Part shown: piece by piece, positions 33,062 to 42,406 of the stretch
Numbering within the stretch: the stretch's first letter is position 1
How the letters are laid out: every line of letters starts with the position of its first letter
Origin: a virus
Reading direction: 5' to 3' (one strand)
Length of the DNA: 64,000 bases
IMG/VR virus record: IMGVR_UViG_3300051212_000701
Location: 21,951-85,950 of that record
Notes under the pieces: generated by a model
The model's input: the letters and a program-made list of their open reading frames with translations, nothing else
What the model was told of the DNA's origin: nothing
The model's database searches: none
Position numbers and translations under genes: made by a program

Positions 33062-34408
33062 TTAGTTAAATATTTCGTTCACGGAACCGAGGAAAGAACC
33101 GTTCCATTTAGATTTCTTGATTGTTACCTCTTCTGATCGGCCAAGATCGGAAGACTTCTTAATTGCTGTTTCTGCCTCAACGGCGTCTACACGCTTTTGT
33201 ACTCCTGAAAGAGTACCTTTTACTTCATTTACAGCATTTGATAATGCTGTGTGTTGTTCTGCCAACTCTGTAATTCTAGCATCTACGCTCTTGCTGAATG
33301 TCTCAACTGTTTCCTTAATTGATGCAACTTGAGCAGCATTTGATTCGGATGCCTTTGTCAAAGTATCCGAGAAAAAGCCTTTTAGTTCGCCCAACATTTT
33401 TGCAAAATCAGGTTCTGCATTGACCTCAACTTCTGATACGTCGGCTGCTTTCTCCAGAGTTTCGGCAGGAGCGTCTTCTGCAGGTGCTTCTGCTGCTTCT
33501 GCGGCTGGAGCCTCTGCTTCAACTGCAACTGCTTCGGCTGGAGCCTCTGCAACTGGAGTTGTCTCTTCTGCAGCTACAGCAGTCTCTTCGACAACTGCTA
33601 CTGCTTCTGTATTTTCTGACACTTCATTACCTCCTTCTGCGTTTGCCTGTTTTGCTAATTGTGTATCAGGCAACGTAAATCTTGATTGCTTATATGCATC
33701 AAGAATCTTATCTATCTCTTTTGACTTATTTACATCTGAGCTTTCAACCCATCCAATAAGTTCCGCTGGCTTTCCAGATACTGGAGAGTCATATGTTTTT
33801 TCTGTTGAGATAAAAACAGAATCACTTTCTTCACAATAAAAAATATTTTCAACTTTTGTTTCTGCAGCAATTCCTTTAAAAACAAGCTGACCATTCATTT
33901 TTTGAATTGACAAAATGTTGCACAGCTCGTTTGCTGGAGAATCAACAATTGAAAGCTCAAGCAAAGAATATTCTTTAATAAATCTAGTTGATTTACCTGT
34001 TGATTTATTTACTTCATTATCAGATTCAATTATTTTTCCGCCAATAGAAAATCCAGACAATGTTCCGTCAAGAACTTTTTCCCATGTGTCTTGTGCGCCC
34101 TTAGATATGTATGCGTCTACATAAACTCCATTATAAAATTCTTTTGTTGTTGGATCATAAAAGGTTTCTGGCTTAAAAGAAATCATTTTGCCTACGGCAT
34201 TTGATCCGTGCATCTCACGAATGTTTCCACGAAAAGATTCAAAAGCTTTGATGGATGCTTCTGCTGTTACCACATCACCTGTTTGATCTAGGTTATCTAG
34301 TGTGGCAAATCCAGATACAGTTCTCTTTTCACGGTTTACCTTAGTAAAAGGAACCGAAAGAGAGATGCTGTTTCCATCGCTGGACCATAATGATTTTTCA
34401 ATATTCAT
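33062..34408 (-). CDS. HK97-type prohead protease fused to a scaffold-like domain, 448 aa
   Basis: Residues 1-165 are an S78 prohead protease: the catalytic histidine is H67 in REMHGSNAVGKM, the serine S121 in LSGFSIGGK, and the conserved ELSIVDSPAN follows near 151-160. Residues about 270-330 are an alanine/glutamate/proline-rich low-complexity stretch, followed by a coiled coil (DTLTKASESNAAQVASIKE, VDARITELAEQ) of scaffold type. The protease matures the capsid and would degrade the fused scaffold. The ATG is 7 nt from a TATAAT with no Shine-Dalgarno sequence, so the mRNA looks leaderless. Confidence 0.88.
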   Translation of the reverse strand: MNIEKSLWSSDGNSISLSVPFTKVNREKRTVSGFATLDNLDQTGDVVTAEASIKAFESFRGNIREMHGSNAVGKMISFKPETFYDPTTKEFYNGVYVDAYISKGAQDTWEKVLDGTLSGFSIGGKIIESDNEVNKSTGKSTRFIKEYSLLELSIVDSPANELCNILSIQKMNGQLVFKGIAAETKVENIFYCEESDSVFISTEKTYDSPVSGKPAELIGWVESSDVNKSKEIDKILDAYKQSRFTLPDTQLAKQANAEGGNEVSENTEAVAVVEETAVAAEETTPVAEAPAEAVAVEAEAPAAEAAEAPAEDAPAETLEKAADVSEVEVNAEPDFAKMLGELKGFFSDTLTKASESNAAQVASIKETVETFSKSVDARITELAEQHTALSNAVNEVKGTLSGVQKRVDAVEAETAIKKSSDLGRSEEVTIKKSKWNGSFLGSVNEIFN

Positions 34409-34415
34409 ATGCTTA

Positions 34416-34444
34416 ATTATAGGTTTTTATATATCAAAAGGCAA
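34416..34444 (-). promoter_or_regulatory. promoter of the protease-capsid operon, apparently leaderless
   Basis: TTGCCT at 34444-34439, a 17-bp spacer and TATAAT at 34421-34416, then 7 nt (TAAGCAT) to the ATG. It lies in a 53-bp gap between portal and protease genes. Confidence 0.6.
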
Positions 34445-34461
34445 ATAGTAGTTGAGTGAGG

Positions 34462-36045
34462 CTAGTCGACCTGTCTTCCATCCCCTTTTGCATTTCTGCC
34501 TTCCCCTGAAACATCTGGGGCATTTGCCTGTCTATCTTGAGACCTTTGTCTGGTATTTAAAGCCTGAGATTTAATTTCTGCTGCCTTTGCTTGAAGGTCT
34601 ACCACTTCGTCTCCGCCATCAATAGGAATCATTCCCTTTCTAATTCTAACTTCATTAGGGGTAATTACCTGCATTCTAAGGTATCTTTCGTCAATCTTAG
34701 ACTGAGTATCTTCATCGGTCAATGTTAATTCATTGAATTTAAGAAGAAGAGCGTCTGTTTTTTCTTCAAATATTCTATTAATTTTCTTTTCAAGAATCAT
34801 TTGTGCTGGACGGCAAACTTGCTCCTTAAACATTTTATCTGCATCACGGGCTACGGCTAGGTTGACCCCTTCTGGAGTTCCTATTTTATTGATTGGCACA
34901 CGATGGGCAAGCAATATTTCATCTCTATTAGATTTACGATATTTTTCAAAAGAACCTTCTTGGCTACCAGCTTCAATTGGGTCCATTTTAAATTCAACCT
35001 TAGAGTCAGGAGAATCGGCTGGCAACGGAACATATAGAGATCTATGGTTTTTGCCCTTTAGGCCAACCTGGAAAAATTCTAGAAGTTTTCGTTCTGACTC
35101 TGCAGAAAGCTTTGCACCCTTTACCGTAATGATATATCTTGGTACAGCCTTGTTTTCAAAATAATCAATATTGTATCTACCAGATAACTCGTTACCTGCT
35201 AACGCTACCTGCGCCGCAATAATGTCTGGAACCCCGTAATAATTATTCATAGGAGTGTATTTCTTTAGATGAATAATTTCATTTGGTCTTTCTTCTTGAC
35301 TTCCAATCGGATTCTCTGTTTCTGTATCACCAAAATTACGGAAGAATACTGCTTTGCCATATAGTAATTGAACGAAGCCATCACGAAGTCTACGAACACG
35401 CATTGTTTTTGCTGGAATGTGTCCTATATAGCCTATGTTACCTGCTGTAGTTCTTCCTATTTCAATATAGCCATTTCCAGTTGCTTCGAGATCTGTATAT
35501 GCTTTAATTAAAGTTTGAGTAAATGTATCTTCTTGATTTGTTGAATCTACCCATAAATGCATATCTTGTCTTAGCTTATTGAGTTTTCTGCGAGCTCTTT
35601 CTAGCTGCTTGTCGTCTGTAATAGAATCAAATGCATCATTAGTTTTTTTAGTTTCAATAAAGTCATACCCAAGACCTACAATGTTTGCAACTTTTGCATT
35701 TATAGCTGCATAGTTATATGTAGAAATTTCATATACTTTAGAAAGATATTCAAGATTATATGGAGGCTCAATTAAATCAAATAATGCATAACCAGTAATA
35801 GCCTGAGCCAACTGTATCTGCTGTGTTTTTGTATCTTCGATTCCATCAAAAGACTTAGCCAGCTCTCTATTAACTTTTCTTCTAAATGCTGGTCCTAGGC
35901 CTCTAACCTTTTTTAAATCTTCTAAGCCTGCGGCAAATGGGTCATTACTTACTTGAGTTTCTTTTTTAAAAGAAAACCAATCTGAGTTGTTTGTAATTTC
36001 AACTATGCTGTCTGAGTTGTCATCTTCAAGAAACTCTACTGTCAT
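34462..36045 (-). CDS. portal protein, 527 aa
   Basis: A phage portal, forming the dodecameric DNA channel. It has the family's stem and wing pattern: YNYAAINAKVANIVGLGYDF, GNGYIEIGRTTAGNIGYIGH, IHLKKYTPMNNYYGVPDII and ELSGRYNIDYFENKAVPRY, then SFEKYRKSNRDEILLAHRVP. The length is usual for the family. The C-terminal 40 residues are polar (NTRQRSQDRQANAPDVS). It is translated with the preceding small gene through an ATGA overlap. It is followed by a promoter rather than being co-transcribed only with the protease. Confidence 0.88.
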   Translation of the reverse strand: MTVEFLEDDNSDSIVEITNNSDWFSFKKETQVSNDPFAAGLEDLKKVRGLGPAFRRKVNRELAKSFDGIEDTKTQQIQLAQAITGYALFDLIEPPYNLEYLSKVYEISTYNYAAINAKVANIVGLGYDFIETKKTNDAFDSITDDKQLERARRKLNKLRQDMHLWVDSTNQEDTFTQTLIKAYTDLEATGNGYIEIGRTTAGNIGYIGHIPAKTMRVRRLRDGFVQLLYGKAVFFRNFGDTETENPIGSQEERPNEIIHLKKYTPMNNYYGVPDIIAAQVALAGNELSGRYNIDYFENKAVPRYIITVKGAKLSAESERKLLEFFQVGLKGKNHRSLYVPLPADSPDSKVEFKMDPIEAGSQEGSFEKYRKSNRDEILLAHRVPINKIGTPEGVNLAVARDADKMFKEQVCRPAQMILEKKINRIFEEKTDALLLKFNELTLTDEDTQSKIDERYLRMQVITPNEVRIRKGMIPIDGGDEVVDLQAKAAEIKSQALNTRQRSQDRQANAPDVSGEGRNAKGDGRQVD

Positions 36046-36383
36046 TTTAAACCACCTAATTTTTTCATTTCGTCTTTATAGTTTCCGATATCTAACGGGT
36101 CTGGAATCAATCCCCATTTTAATCTTTGTTCTTGTTCTGCGTATTCTTCATCAGTAATTTTTCGTCTTGCTGAAAGAAATTTAGGCCCGCCCTCATATAT
36201 GCCGTACGAGCGAACTTCTCTAGCCAAAGCATCGATTCTGGATCTATTGCCTTTTTTTGACGTAACCGAAAGATAATTGCCCTCATCGTCACCAATCCAG
36301 CGTCCGTCTGGCATTTCCCAGACGTATACCCCTAGAACGCTTTCTTCTTCTAAAGTCTTATAGCTTACCTTATTCATATCCAT
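36042..36383 (-). CDS. hypothetical protein upstream of the portal, 113 aa
   Basis: An acidic/basic mixed protein (GVYVWEMPDGRWIGDDEGN, RIDALAREVRSYGI, FLSARRKITDEEYAEQEQR). Related-looking small proteins precede the portal in several large actinophages, but none has a known role. The ATG lies 8 nt from a TGGTAAAAT element and has no Shine-Dalgarno sequence. It probably heads the head-gene operon in this genome, because the terminase is not in the window. Confidence 0.55.
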   Translation of the reverse strand: MDMNKVSYKTLEEESVLGVYVWEMPDGRWIGDDEGNYLSVTSKKGNRSRIDALAREVRSYGIYEGGPKFLSARRKITDEEYAEQEQRLKWGLIPDPLDIGNYKDEMKKLGGLK

Positions 36384-36391
36384 ATGTCTTT

Positions 36392-36400
36392 ATTTTACCA
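36392..36400 (-). promoter_or_regulatory. extended -10 promoter before the portal operon, apparently leaderless
   Basis: TGGTAAAAT on the minus strand, 8 nt before the ATG at 36383. A TTGACA occurs further upstream (36432-36427) at a spacing too long for this -10. Confidence 0.4.
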
Positions 36401-36423
36401 TTATTATTTACACAAGTCCAGAG

Positions 36424-36446
36424 TTTTGTCAATCAGAATGACAAAA
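36424..36446 (-). other. inverted repeat between the LamG fibre and head genes
   Basis: TTTTGTCA and TGACAAAA (8 bp) flank a 7-nt spacer, a few bases after the fibre stop codon. One arm contains a consensus TTGACA. With no T run after it, it is a poor terminator and may be an operator or an mRNA-end hairpin. Confidence 0.4.
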
Positions 36447-36449
36447 AGT

Positions 36450-38273
36450 TTAAATGCTAGCAGACTGATATTCAGTATTATTGATTAAATAGGCTGTTCC
36501 GTCATTACCTAGGTCAGATTCGGATAATGATATTGAAGAATCTGTTACAGACAAGACATACTGATGGGTATATAGCTGGTAATGATTTGTGGCTTGATCA
36601 GAGGTCAAGGCATCTGGATATAAGGCTATATTGCTATAAAGATTGTCTCCGCCTGAAACTGAGCCATTTTGATTATAATTAAATCTAATATTACTTGTAG
36701 CAGCAGAAGATAGGATAAGCACTATATGGTGTGGCATTCCTTTTGTTAAAAATTCAGATATATTGGTTGCTGAAGAGTGGTTTACTCCATTTACATATAT
36801 GGCAGATATACCAGACTTATTTATAACCCCTGTAGATGACCATTCAAATATTTTGCTATTACTTGAAAACAATACATTTTGTGTTGTTCCCATACTTGGG
36901 GTAAAAATTAATTCTAAAGATCTTACTGAATTTGCTGAGTCTATATTAAATCCGCCGCCGTTATACATTCTAAGTCCATTATAATCGTTATAAGAAATTA
37001 TTGGATGATTGTATCTAGATAAAGAATAATCACTTAATGAATAAATTCTGTCTGAAGAATTGTCTGCATAAAAATCATTATTAGAAAAGAAATCAAGAGA
37101 CAAAGACTTTAATATTGGCAAATCTTTAGATGTATCTGAAGAAGACATTGTTACACGTAAATAAACAAGTCCGCTTGTTATTCCATCATTTTTATTAAAA
37201 AATGGTATTGGGCTATTATTTTTGCAGTTTTGCCAAGCTGTGCCGTCTTGACTTACTTGAACAATTATATTGTCTACGTCGTCTTCCCAAGATATTTGAG
37301 ATGTTACTACGTCTAACGAGCTTGGAATAATGATTGTTTCTGTAAAAGAAAATGTTTTTGTTCCTGAAGTATTAGTTTTAGCAAATGTAATATACGATTG
37401 ATCAGTTGACATAACTGCATTTTCATTAATAACTTCAGACCAAAGCTTTGTGCCTGGGTAATAGTATCTTGCTACTGGTCTCATTTTAGAATGATTTAAA
37501 CTAAATATGGATCCTCCGTCAGGATAAACAATTTGAGAATAGTCTAATTCTTTAATTCCTTCAGTATAATGTTTTGCTATTTTTAAACTACTTAAAACAT
37601 ATCTATAAAAAGATACAGAATCAACTACAAAATATTTGTTTGCAAGAGATGGTCCAGTTGTCCAGTCTGTATCGGTTTCTGTAAACACAAAATTATCTAA
37701 AGGAACTGAAGAAACCCTATTACCATTTATATATAAAGATATTGAATTTTTTGTATATGTGCATACAATATGTATTGCTTTATTATTAGAATACTTATAT
37801 CTTAATTCATTAGAATAAACCTTAAAAACAATATCTCCATTTTGATAAAATAAACCTATATTTTTAACTGGATCGCCTAATATTGTTACTTCAGAAGAAC
37901 TTGTATTTGGTAATTTTACCCATATTTCTAAAGAGAATGAGTTGTCTGAATAATATTTATTTGCAAGTCCTGGAGCATTATATGTTATTGTTGTTTCATC
38001 AGAAATTAGTGTTCCATAAATTCCGCCTGCAACTAGAGGCATTATCTTAGACCCAGATATTCCTGATACCGTTCCATTATTTATATTTCCTGAATAATCT
38101 AAAACTGCTTGTCCTGATATCTGATCGTATGAACTAAATGCGTCTCGTACAGCTTGATATGTTGGATAGTTTGAAAGTATTTGATTATAATAGTCAAATG
38201 TTCCAGACTTTACTTCATCTAAAGTGTAGTATGATATTGGAGAATCAGCCAATACAGTTCTAAAATATGACAT
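36450..38273 (-). CDS. virion protein with LamG/concanavalin-like domains, 607 aa
   Basis: The N-terminal half contains a LamG-type jelly roll: SFSLEIWVKLPNTSSSEVT, FKVYSNELRYKYSNNKAIH, IVCTYTKNSISLYINGNRVS and YFVVDSVSFYRYVLS. A second, weaker copy occurs in the C-terminal part (LELIFTPSMGTTQNVLFSS, IYVNGVNHSSATNI). LamG domains bind glycans, so this is a probable receptor-binding or capsid-decorating protein. It is the last gene of the fibre block. AT-rich codons and a high S/N/Y content match its fibre neighbours. Confidence 0.7.
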   Translation of the reverse strand: MSYFRTVLADSPISYYTLDEVKSGTFDYYNQILSNYPTYQAVRDAFSSYDQISGQAVLDYSGNINNGTVSGISGSKIMPLVAGGIYGTLISDETTITYNAPGLANKYYSDNSFSLEIWVKLPNTSSSEVTILGDPVKNIGLFYQNGDIVFKVYSNELRYKYSNNKAIHIVCTYTKNSISLYINGNRVSSVPLDNFVFTETDTDWTTGPSLANKYFVVDSVSFYRYVLSSLKIAKHYTEGIKELDYSQIVYPDGGSIFSLNHSKMRPVARYYYPGTKLWSEVINENAVMSTDQSYITFAKTNTSGTKTFSFTETIIIPSSLDVVTSQISWEDDVDNIIVQVSQDGTAWQNCKNNSPIPFFNKNDGITSGLVYLRVTMSSSDTSKDLPILKSLSLDFFSNNDFYADNSSDRIYSLSDYSLSRYNHPIISYNDYNGLRMYNGGGFNIDSANSVRSLELIFTPSMGTTQNVLFSSNSKIFEWSSTGVINKSGISAIYVNGVNHSSATNISEFLTKGMPHHIVLILSSAATSNIRFNYNQNGSVSGGDNLYSNIALYPDALTSDQATNHYQLYTHQYVLSVTDSSISLSESDLGNDGTAYLINNTEYQSASI

Positions 38274-38280
38274 GTTTCTC

Positions 38281-39552
38281 CTAGTTAGTTTGCTCTAAAG
38301 CTGCCACTCTTGCGGATAGCTCTTGTACCGCCTTAATTAATGGTGCAATAAATTCACCATATCTTAATCCTTGTTCTGAATTAGGGTCTGAAGGATCCAT
38401 GAGAATCCATCCAGCAAAATCATTTTGTGTGTGTAAATCTACTGCCTGCTTAACTTCTTGAGAAACAAGTCCGTAGTGATATCTTATGCCTGGTTGTGGC
38501 TCAAATGTTGGCTTACCATTTTCATCTAAAACAGGGTTTCCGTTTTCATCTACAACTTCTTTATTTTGACCAACAATAAATCTATATGATACTGGATGAA
38601 GATCATTTATAAAAGCTAATCCTAGATCTGATGTAGCAATATCTTTTTTCTGTCTTTGATCAGAAGTATTAATTGTTGATACACGGTTATAAATATTATT
38701 CCACTTATAAGTTGATGAGCCAAGATTATATGTAGTGTCTGAGAATGGGAACCAGTTTCCGCATCCAGAAGTTGATGCGCTTCCCATTGATGTAAATCCA
38801 GCTAAAGTTGCTCCTTCTAATGTCCAGCTATACAAAGGATTTGATACAGTTCCCGCTGGACCTGTTGGTCCTGCTGGGCCTTGTGGACCTGTTGGGCCAG
38901 CAACTGTTGAGGCTGCGCCTGCTGGACCTTGTGGTCCTTGAGGGCCTGTTGGTCCTGCTGGGCCTTGTGCTCCAGCAGATCCTGCCGTTCCTTGTGGGCC
39001 TTGTGTACCTTGTGGACCTTGTGGTCCTTGAGGTCCTGTTGGTCCTGTTGGTCCAGCAACTGTTGATGCGGCTCCTGTAGCACCAGTAGCACCAGTGGCA
39101 CCTGTTGGGCCTGCTGGGCCTTGGGGTCCAGCAACTGTTGAGGCTGCGCCTGTAGCGCCAGTAGGGCCTGTTGCTCCTGCTGGGCCTGCTGGGCCTTGGG
39201 GTCCAGCAACTGTTGATGCTGCTCCTTCTGGACCTGTTGATCCTGTTGGACCTGTTGATCCTGTTGGGCCTGCTGGGCCTTGTACGCCTTGTGCGCCTGT
39301 AGCGCCTGTAGGGCCTGTTGGACCCTGTGGTCCAGCAACTGTTGAATCTGCGCCTGTGGCGCCAGTGGCACCTGTTGGTCCAGTTAGTCCCTGTGGGCCT
39401 GTTGCTCCTGCTGGGCCTTGTGCTCCTGTGGCGCCTGTTGGGCCTGCTGGAATTCTAACAAGAGTCCATGCAACTCCATCCCATTTCCAGGTATTGCCTG
39501 CAAATGAGTACTCTTGGTTTAAAGATGGCGATGATGGAAATGTAATTGTCAT
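38281..39552 (-). CDS. collagen-like tail fibre with C-terminal S74 chaperone, 423 aa
   Basis: Starts with a short beta module ([28 protein letters not shown]), then about 190 residues of G-x-y repeats ([19 protein letters not shown] type), a small beta knob ([18 protein letters not shown]) and an S74 domain: [17 protein letters not shown], then PVSYRFIVG, then [15 protein letters not shown], ending in a short coiled coil. The triple helix gives a thin flexible shaft, and the S74 domain trimerises it and then cleaves itself off. Its promoter is an extended -10 at 39573-39581 with an AGGAG site. Confidence 0.85.
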   Translation of the reverse strand: MTITFPSSPSLNQEYSFAGNTWKWDGVAWTLVRIPAGPTGATGAQGPAGATGPQGLTGPTGATGATGADSTVAGPQGPTGPTGATGAQGVQGPAGPTGSTGPTGSTGPEGAASTVAGPQGPAGPAGATGPTGATGAASTVAGPQGPAGPTGATGATGATGAASTVAGPTGPTGPQGPQGPQGTQGPQGTAGSAGAQGPAGPTGPQGPQGPAGAASTVAGPTGPQGPAGPTGPAGTVSNPLYSWTLEGATLAGFTSMGSASTSGCGNWFPFSDTTYNLGSSTYKWNNIYNRVSTINTSDQRQKKDIATSDLGLAFINDLHPVSYRFIVGQNKEVVDENGNPVLDENGKPTFEPQPGIRYHYGLVSQEVKQAVDLHTQNDFAGWILMDPSDPNSEQGLRYGEFIAPLIKAVQELSARVAALEQTN

Positions 39553-39572
39553 GTTTCTCCTGTTCTTCTTTT

Positions 39573-39581
39573 ATTATACCA
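39573..39581 (-). promoter_or_regulatory. extended -10 promoter of the S74 collagen fibre
   Basis: TGGTATAAT on the minus strand; predicted start near 39566 and a leader with AGGAG before the ATG at 39552. No convincing -35 is seen. Confidence 0.5.
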
Positions 39582-39881
39582 TTAAGGTATTGATTTTTCC
39601 CATAGCCCAGTGTCTTCATTTAGCACTGAGCCATCTTCTGGGTCTGGATATATAAAAGCATCAATGTCTTCTCTATATATCATACCTGGTTTTGCAAAAT
39701 TTTTTCTTAGAGGTTCTTGATCATAGATATGAACTCCTCCTTTTGTATTATAAGAAGTCTTAATCCATGTACCGCCTAAGTTGTCTATAATCCATTGATA
39801 GCCTTCATCAACATGATCGTTGTTTCCTACTATTACTCTTAAAACAATATTATTTTCATCTATTTCTGCCCAATGTGACAT
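39582..39881 (-). CDS. small virion-associated protein, 99 aa
   Basis: The sequence (MSHWAEIDENNIVLRVIVGN, WIIDNLGGTWIKTSYNTKGG, PGMIYREDIDAFIYP) resembles small proteins encoded between structural genes in many aquatic phages, especially cyanophage-like ones. It contains no membrane or catalytic feature. The W-A-x-x-D-x-x-N-I-V start is shared in style with the 81-residue protein at 48483-48728. A fibre-associated or chaperone-like role is likely by context. Confidence 0.6.
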   Translation of the reverse strand: MSHWAEIDENNIVLRVIVGNNDHVDEGYQWIIDNLGGTWIKTSYNTKGGVHIYDQEPLRKNFAKPGMIYREDIDAFIYPDPEDGSVLNEDTGLWEKSIP

Positions 39882-39882
39882 A

Positions 39883-40779
39883 TTACACCGCTGACTTTAA
39901 ATATCTAATTATTACAATTCCAGAAGCTCCTGAACCTGCAAAAAAAGCTGATTGTTGATTATATGCATTTGATCCTCCGCCTCCACCACCGCCGCCGCCT
40001 GTGTTTGCTACTGCATCTCCAAACCAACCGTTAGGACCTGAAAAAGAATTACTTGTTCCATCATTTAATGCCCATCCGCCTGCTCCGCCTACTGAAGATC
40101 CACCAGGTGCTGAGTAGGTTGTGCTTACACTTCCACCACCGCCGCCGCCTGCATAATATCCATTATAACCTGTAGAGGTTGCTGTAGCCCATGAAATATA
40201 TGCTTGAGTACCTGGTCCGCCTGCGCCACCATTATTTGATCCTCCACCTGAACCACTACCTGCAGCTCCTCCGCCGCCACCATTTGCACTTGTTGTTCCA
40301 CCACCGCCTGAGCCTCCATTATACCCTTGTGCTGGAACTACTGATGGAACATTTCCTGCGCCTGCGCCCGCAGACACTCCCCAGCTTACTCCACCACCGC
40401 CTGAGCCTCCATTTTTATTTCCATTCCAGTTTCCAGTTCCTCCACCTGCTGCAGAAAATGAATTGAATGATGAAGCTGTATCTTGTCCGCCAACCACTAC
40501 TGGATAAGAATTTGGAGTCAATGTAAATGAAGTACTACGAACTCCTCCTGCGCCGCCACCGCCACCGCCGCCTCCGCCTGAGCCGCCGCCGCCAATTACT
40601 AAAACCTCTACATTTAAATTTGAATTGGATAGAAGAAAAGTATCGCTTGATTTAAATGTTCTGTAATAATATGTAGAGTCAGATGTTAATACGCCACCAG
40701 AAATTTCTGCTTGTTTTTTCCCCCAAGCACCAAAAGCTCTTGATGAAAAGCTTGACCATGCTGTTACTATTGGACTCAT
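39883..40779 (-). CDS. glycine-rich adhesin-like fibre protein, 298 aa
   Basis: After a short beta start ([19 protein letters not shown]), the protein has a strand ([18 protein letters not shown]) followed by about 190 residues with more than 40% glycine in runs such as [15 protein letters not shown] and [10 protein letters not shown]. It ends in a strand ([11 protein letters not shown]). This is the Gly-rich domain of phage adhesins, in which polyglycine type II helices pack side by side. I start at ATG 40779-40777, overlapping the upstream stop (ATGA); the longer frame would be read inside the previous gene. Probable receptor-binding tip. Confidence 0.75.
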   Translation of the reverse strand: MSPIVTAWSSFSSRAFGAWGKKQAEISGGVLTSDSTYYYRTFKSSDTFLLSNSNLNVEVLVIGGGGSGGGGGGGGGAGGVRSTSFTLTPNSYPVVVGGQDTASSFNSFSAAGGGTGNWNGNKNGGSGGGGVSWGVSAGAGAGNVPSVVPAQGYNGGSGGGGTTSANGGGGGAAGSGSGGGSNNGGAGGPGTQAYISWATATSTGYNGYYAGGGGGGSVSTTYSAPGGSSVGGAGGWALNDGTSNSFSGPNGWFGDAVANTGGGGGGGGGSNAYNQQSAFFAGSGASGIVIIRYLKSAV

Positions 40780-42404
40780 GCAAATTTTACCATTGATGCA
40801 AAAACATAAAAAGAAGCATCTGCTGTTTTTGTAATGGTAAATGAGTATGCATCTACTGAAGATGCATTTCCAGCCGAAGGAGCTGTTCCATTTTGCCATT
40901 TAACTGTTGTACTTGCACCATCAATTGTTAATGATGTCATATATCTTGGCGTAGCATCATTTGTGTTTAAAAATAATATTGTTGCAGATTGTCCTGCTGA
41001 TAAAATTGAATTTAATGTTGTTGTTGAATCACCTCTAACATTTAATATAAAGTTTGAAGTTGATGGAAGAATATAATACATAAAGCTAGAAGTTTTAAAG
41101 TTTATATTTATTGTCCCGCTTGCTCCAGCACTAACGATTGTTGTGGTTTCTGTTGCTGCAGTTAAATTACTATTAGTAGCCAGTACTCCAGTTGCGCCTG
41201 TAGGACCTGTTGGTCCTGTTGGTCCTGGAACTATTGAGTCTGCCCCAGTTGCTCCTGTGGCACCTGTAGCGCCTGTAGGACCTGTTGGTCCCTCTGTGCC
41301 TGTAGGACCTGTAGCACCTGTTGGTCCAACTATTTGTCCTGAAGAAGACCATGAAGATCCGTCCCAAATATAAAGGTCTCCGTCTGCATCTACTATTCTT
41401 GCATCATTAACTGAGTTTCCTGTAAGTGGTAGTGTTGCAATAGTTGGTGCGCTAGCTTTTAGATTTATAGAAAGTCCTTGTGGGCCAGTTGGACCTACTG
41501 GTCCTGTTGGTCCTGTTGGTCCTGCTAAAGAGCCACCAATTTCTACCCAAACAGAATTGTAGTAAATATACTCTCTTCCTGTTGCAGAATTAAACCAACC
41601 TTGTCCTTCATAAGGATTAGATGGAGGATTTTCTGATGTTATAGAAAATGCTCCTGCTGAACCAGTTGAGCCTGTTGCACCTGTTGGACCTGTAGGACCT
41701 GTTGGTCCTGTTGGTCCAGCAACTGTTGAATCTGCGCCTGTGGCGCCAGTAGGTCCTGTTGGTCCTGGAACTATTGAGTCTGCTCCTGTTGGACCTTCTG
41801 GACCAGCAACCCCTGTGGCACCTGTTGGACCAGTTGCTCCAGTTGCTCCTTGTGGACCTTGAATTGTTCCTACATTTTCCCATTGAGAATTAGCCTGAGA
41901 CCAAACGAATAGGGATCCATTAATTAAATATCCGTCACCAACATTTCCTGTAGGGTGTGCAGATTGTAAACTTGATAAAGATGGATAAGAACCTAATATT
42001 GTTACTGCAGTTCCTGTAGCACCTGTTGAGCCTGTTGCTCCTTGTGGACCTTGTGCACCCGTTGCACCTGTTGGTCCAGCAACTGTTGAATCTGCGCCTG
42101 TGGCGCCAGTAGGTCCTGTTGGTCCTGTAGCTCCAGTTGCACCTTGTGGGCCAGGAACTGTTGAATCTGCGCCTGTGGCGCCAGTAGGTCCTGTTGGTCC
42201 TGTAGCTCCAGTTGCACCTTGTGGGCCAGGAACTGTTGATGCTGCACCTGTAGCTCCAGTTGGACCTGTTGGACCTGTTGGACCTGGATGAGCTGTTAAA
42301 TAATCATCAATGTCTTGAGCCAAATAGCCTAAGTCTCTTGGAATGTCAGGTGACATATCCAAGGTTGGATATCTAAAATTCTTAGGCGTTAAATTGCTAG
42401 GCAT
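40776..42404 (-). CDS. collagen-like fibre with beta modules, 542 aa
   Basis: Alternates G-x-y collagen blocks ([19 protein letters not shown]) with two kinds of small beta module: one of the type [20 protein letters not shown]...W and [24 protein letters not shown], the other of the type [14 protein letters not shown]. The C-terminal 120 residues form a beta domain without collagen ([30 protein letters not shown]). The first collagen block includes exact 75-bp DNA repeats. The ATG is 6 nt after a TGGTATAAT, without a Shine-Dalgarno sequence. Likely a long, thin tail or capsid fibre. Confidence 0.8.
   Translation of the reverse strand: MPSNLTPKNFRYPTLDMSPDIPRDLGYLAQDIDDYLTAHPGPTGPTGPTGATGAASTVPGPQGATGATGPTGPTGATGADSTVPGPQGATGATGPTGPTGATGADSTVAGPTGATGAQGPQGATGSTGATGTAVTILGSYPSLSSLQSAHPTGNVGDGYLINGSLFVWSQANSQWENVGTIQGPQGATGATGPTGATGVAGPEGPTGADSIVPGPTGPTGATGADSTVAGPTGPTGPTGPTGATGSTGSAGAFSITSENPPSNPYEGQGWFNSATGREYIYYNSVWVEIGGSLAGPTGPTGPVGPTGPQGLSINLKASAPTIATLPLTGNSVNDARIVDADGDLYIWDGSSWSSSGQIVGPTGATGPTGTEGPTGPTGATGATGATGADSIVPGPTGPTGPTGATGVLATNSNLTAATETTTIVSAGASGTININFKTSSFMYYILPSTSNFILNVRGDSTTTLNSILSAGQSATILFLNTNDATPRYMTSLTIDGASTTVKWQNGTAPSAGNASSVDAYSFTITKTADASFYVFASMVKFA
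42081..42230 (-). repeat. exact 75-bp tandem repeat (two copies) in a collagen-like fibre gene
   Basis: Units begin at 42081 and 42156 and the start of a third at 42231. Each encodes 25 residues of collagen-like sequence. A diverged version of the unit is found again further downstream in the gene near 41700. Confidence 0.75.
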
Positions 42405-42406
42405 TT

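Noticed and set aside
38735-39655. Long plus-strand proline/valine-rich reading frames opposite the collagen-like and Gly-rich genes (also near 41100-42300, 44266-44769 and 49016-49494)
   Set aside because: They are the reverse complement of Gly-x-y and Gly-rich codons, which produce stop-free antisense frames. They lack ribosome sites and oppose well-supported genes.
40780-40899. N-terminal extension of the Gly-rich protein to 40899
   Set aside because: The extra 40 residues are cysteine/phenylalanine-rich, lie inside the preceding gene, and the ATG at 40779 overlaps that gene's stop as is typical here.
41617-42300. CRISPR-like look of the repeated segments near 42 kb
   Set aside because: The repeats are in phase with codons, 75 bp long without spacers, and encode collagen-like protein.
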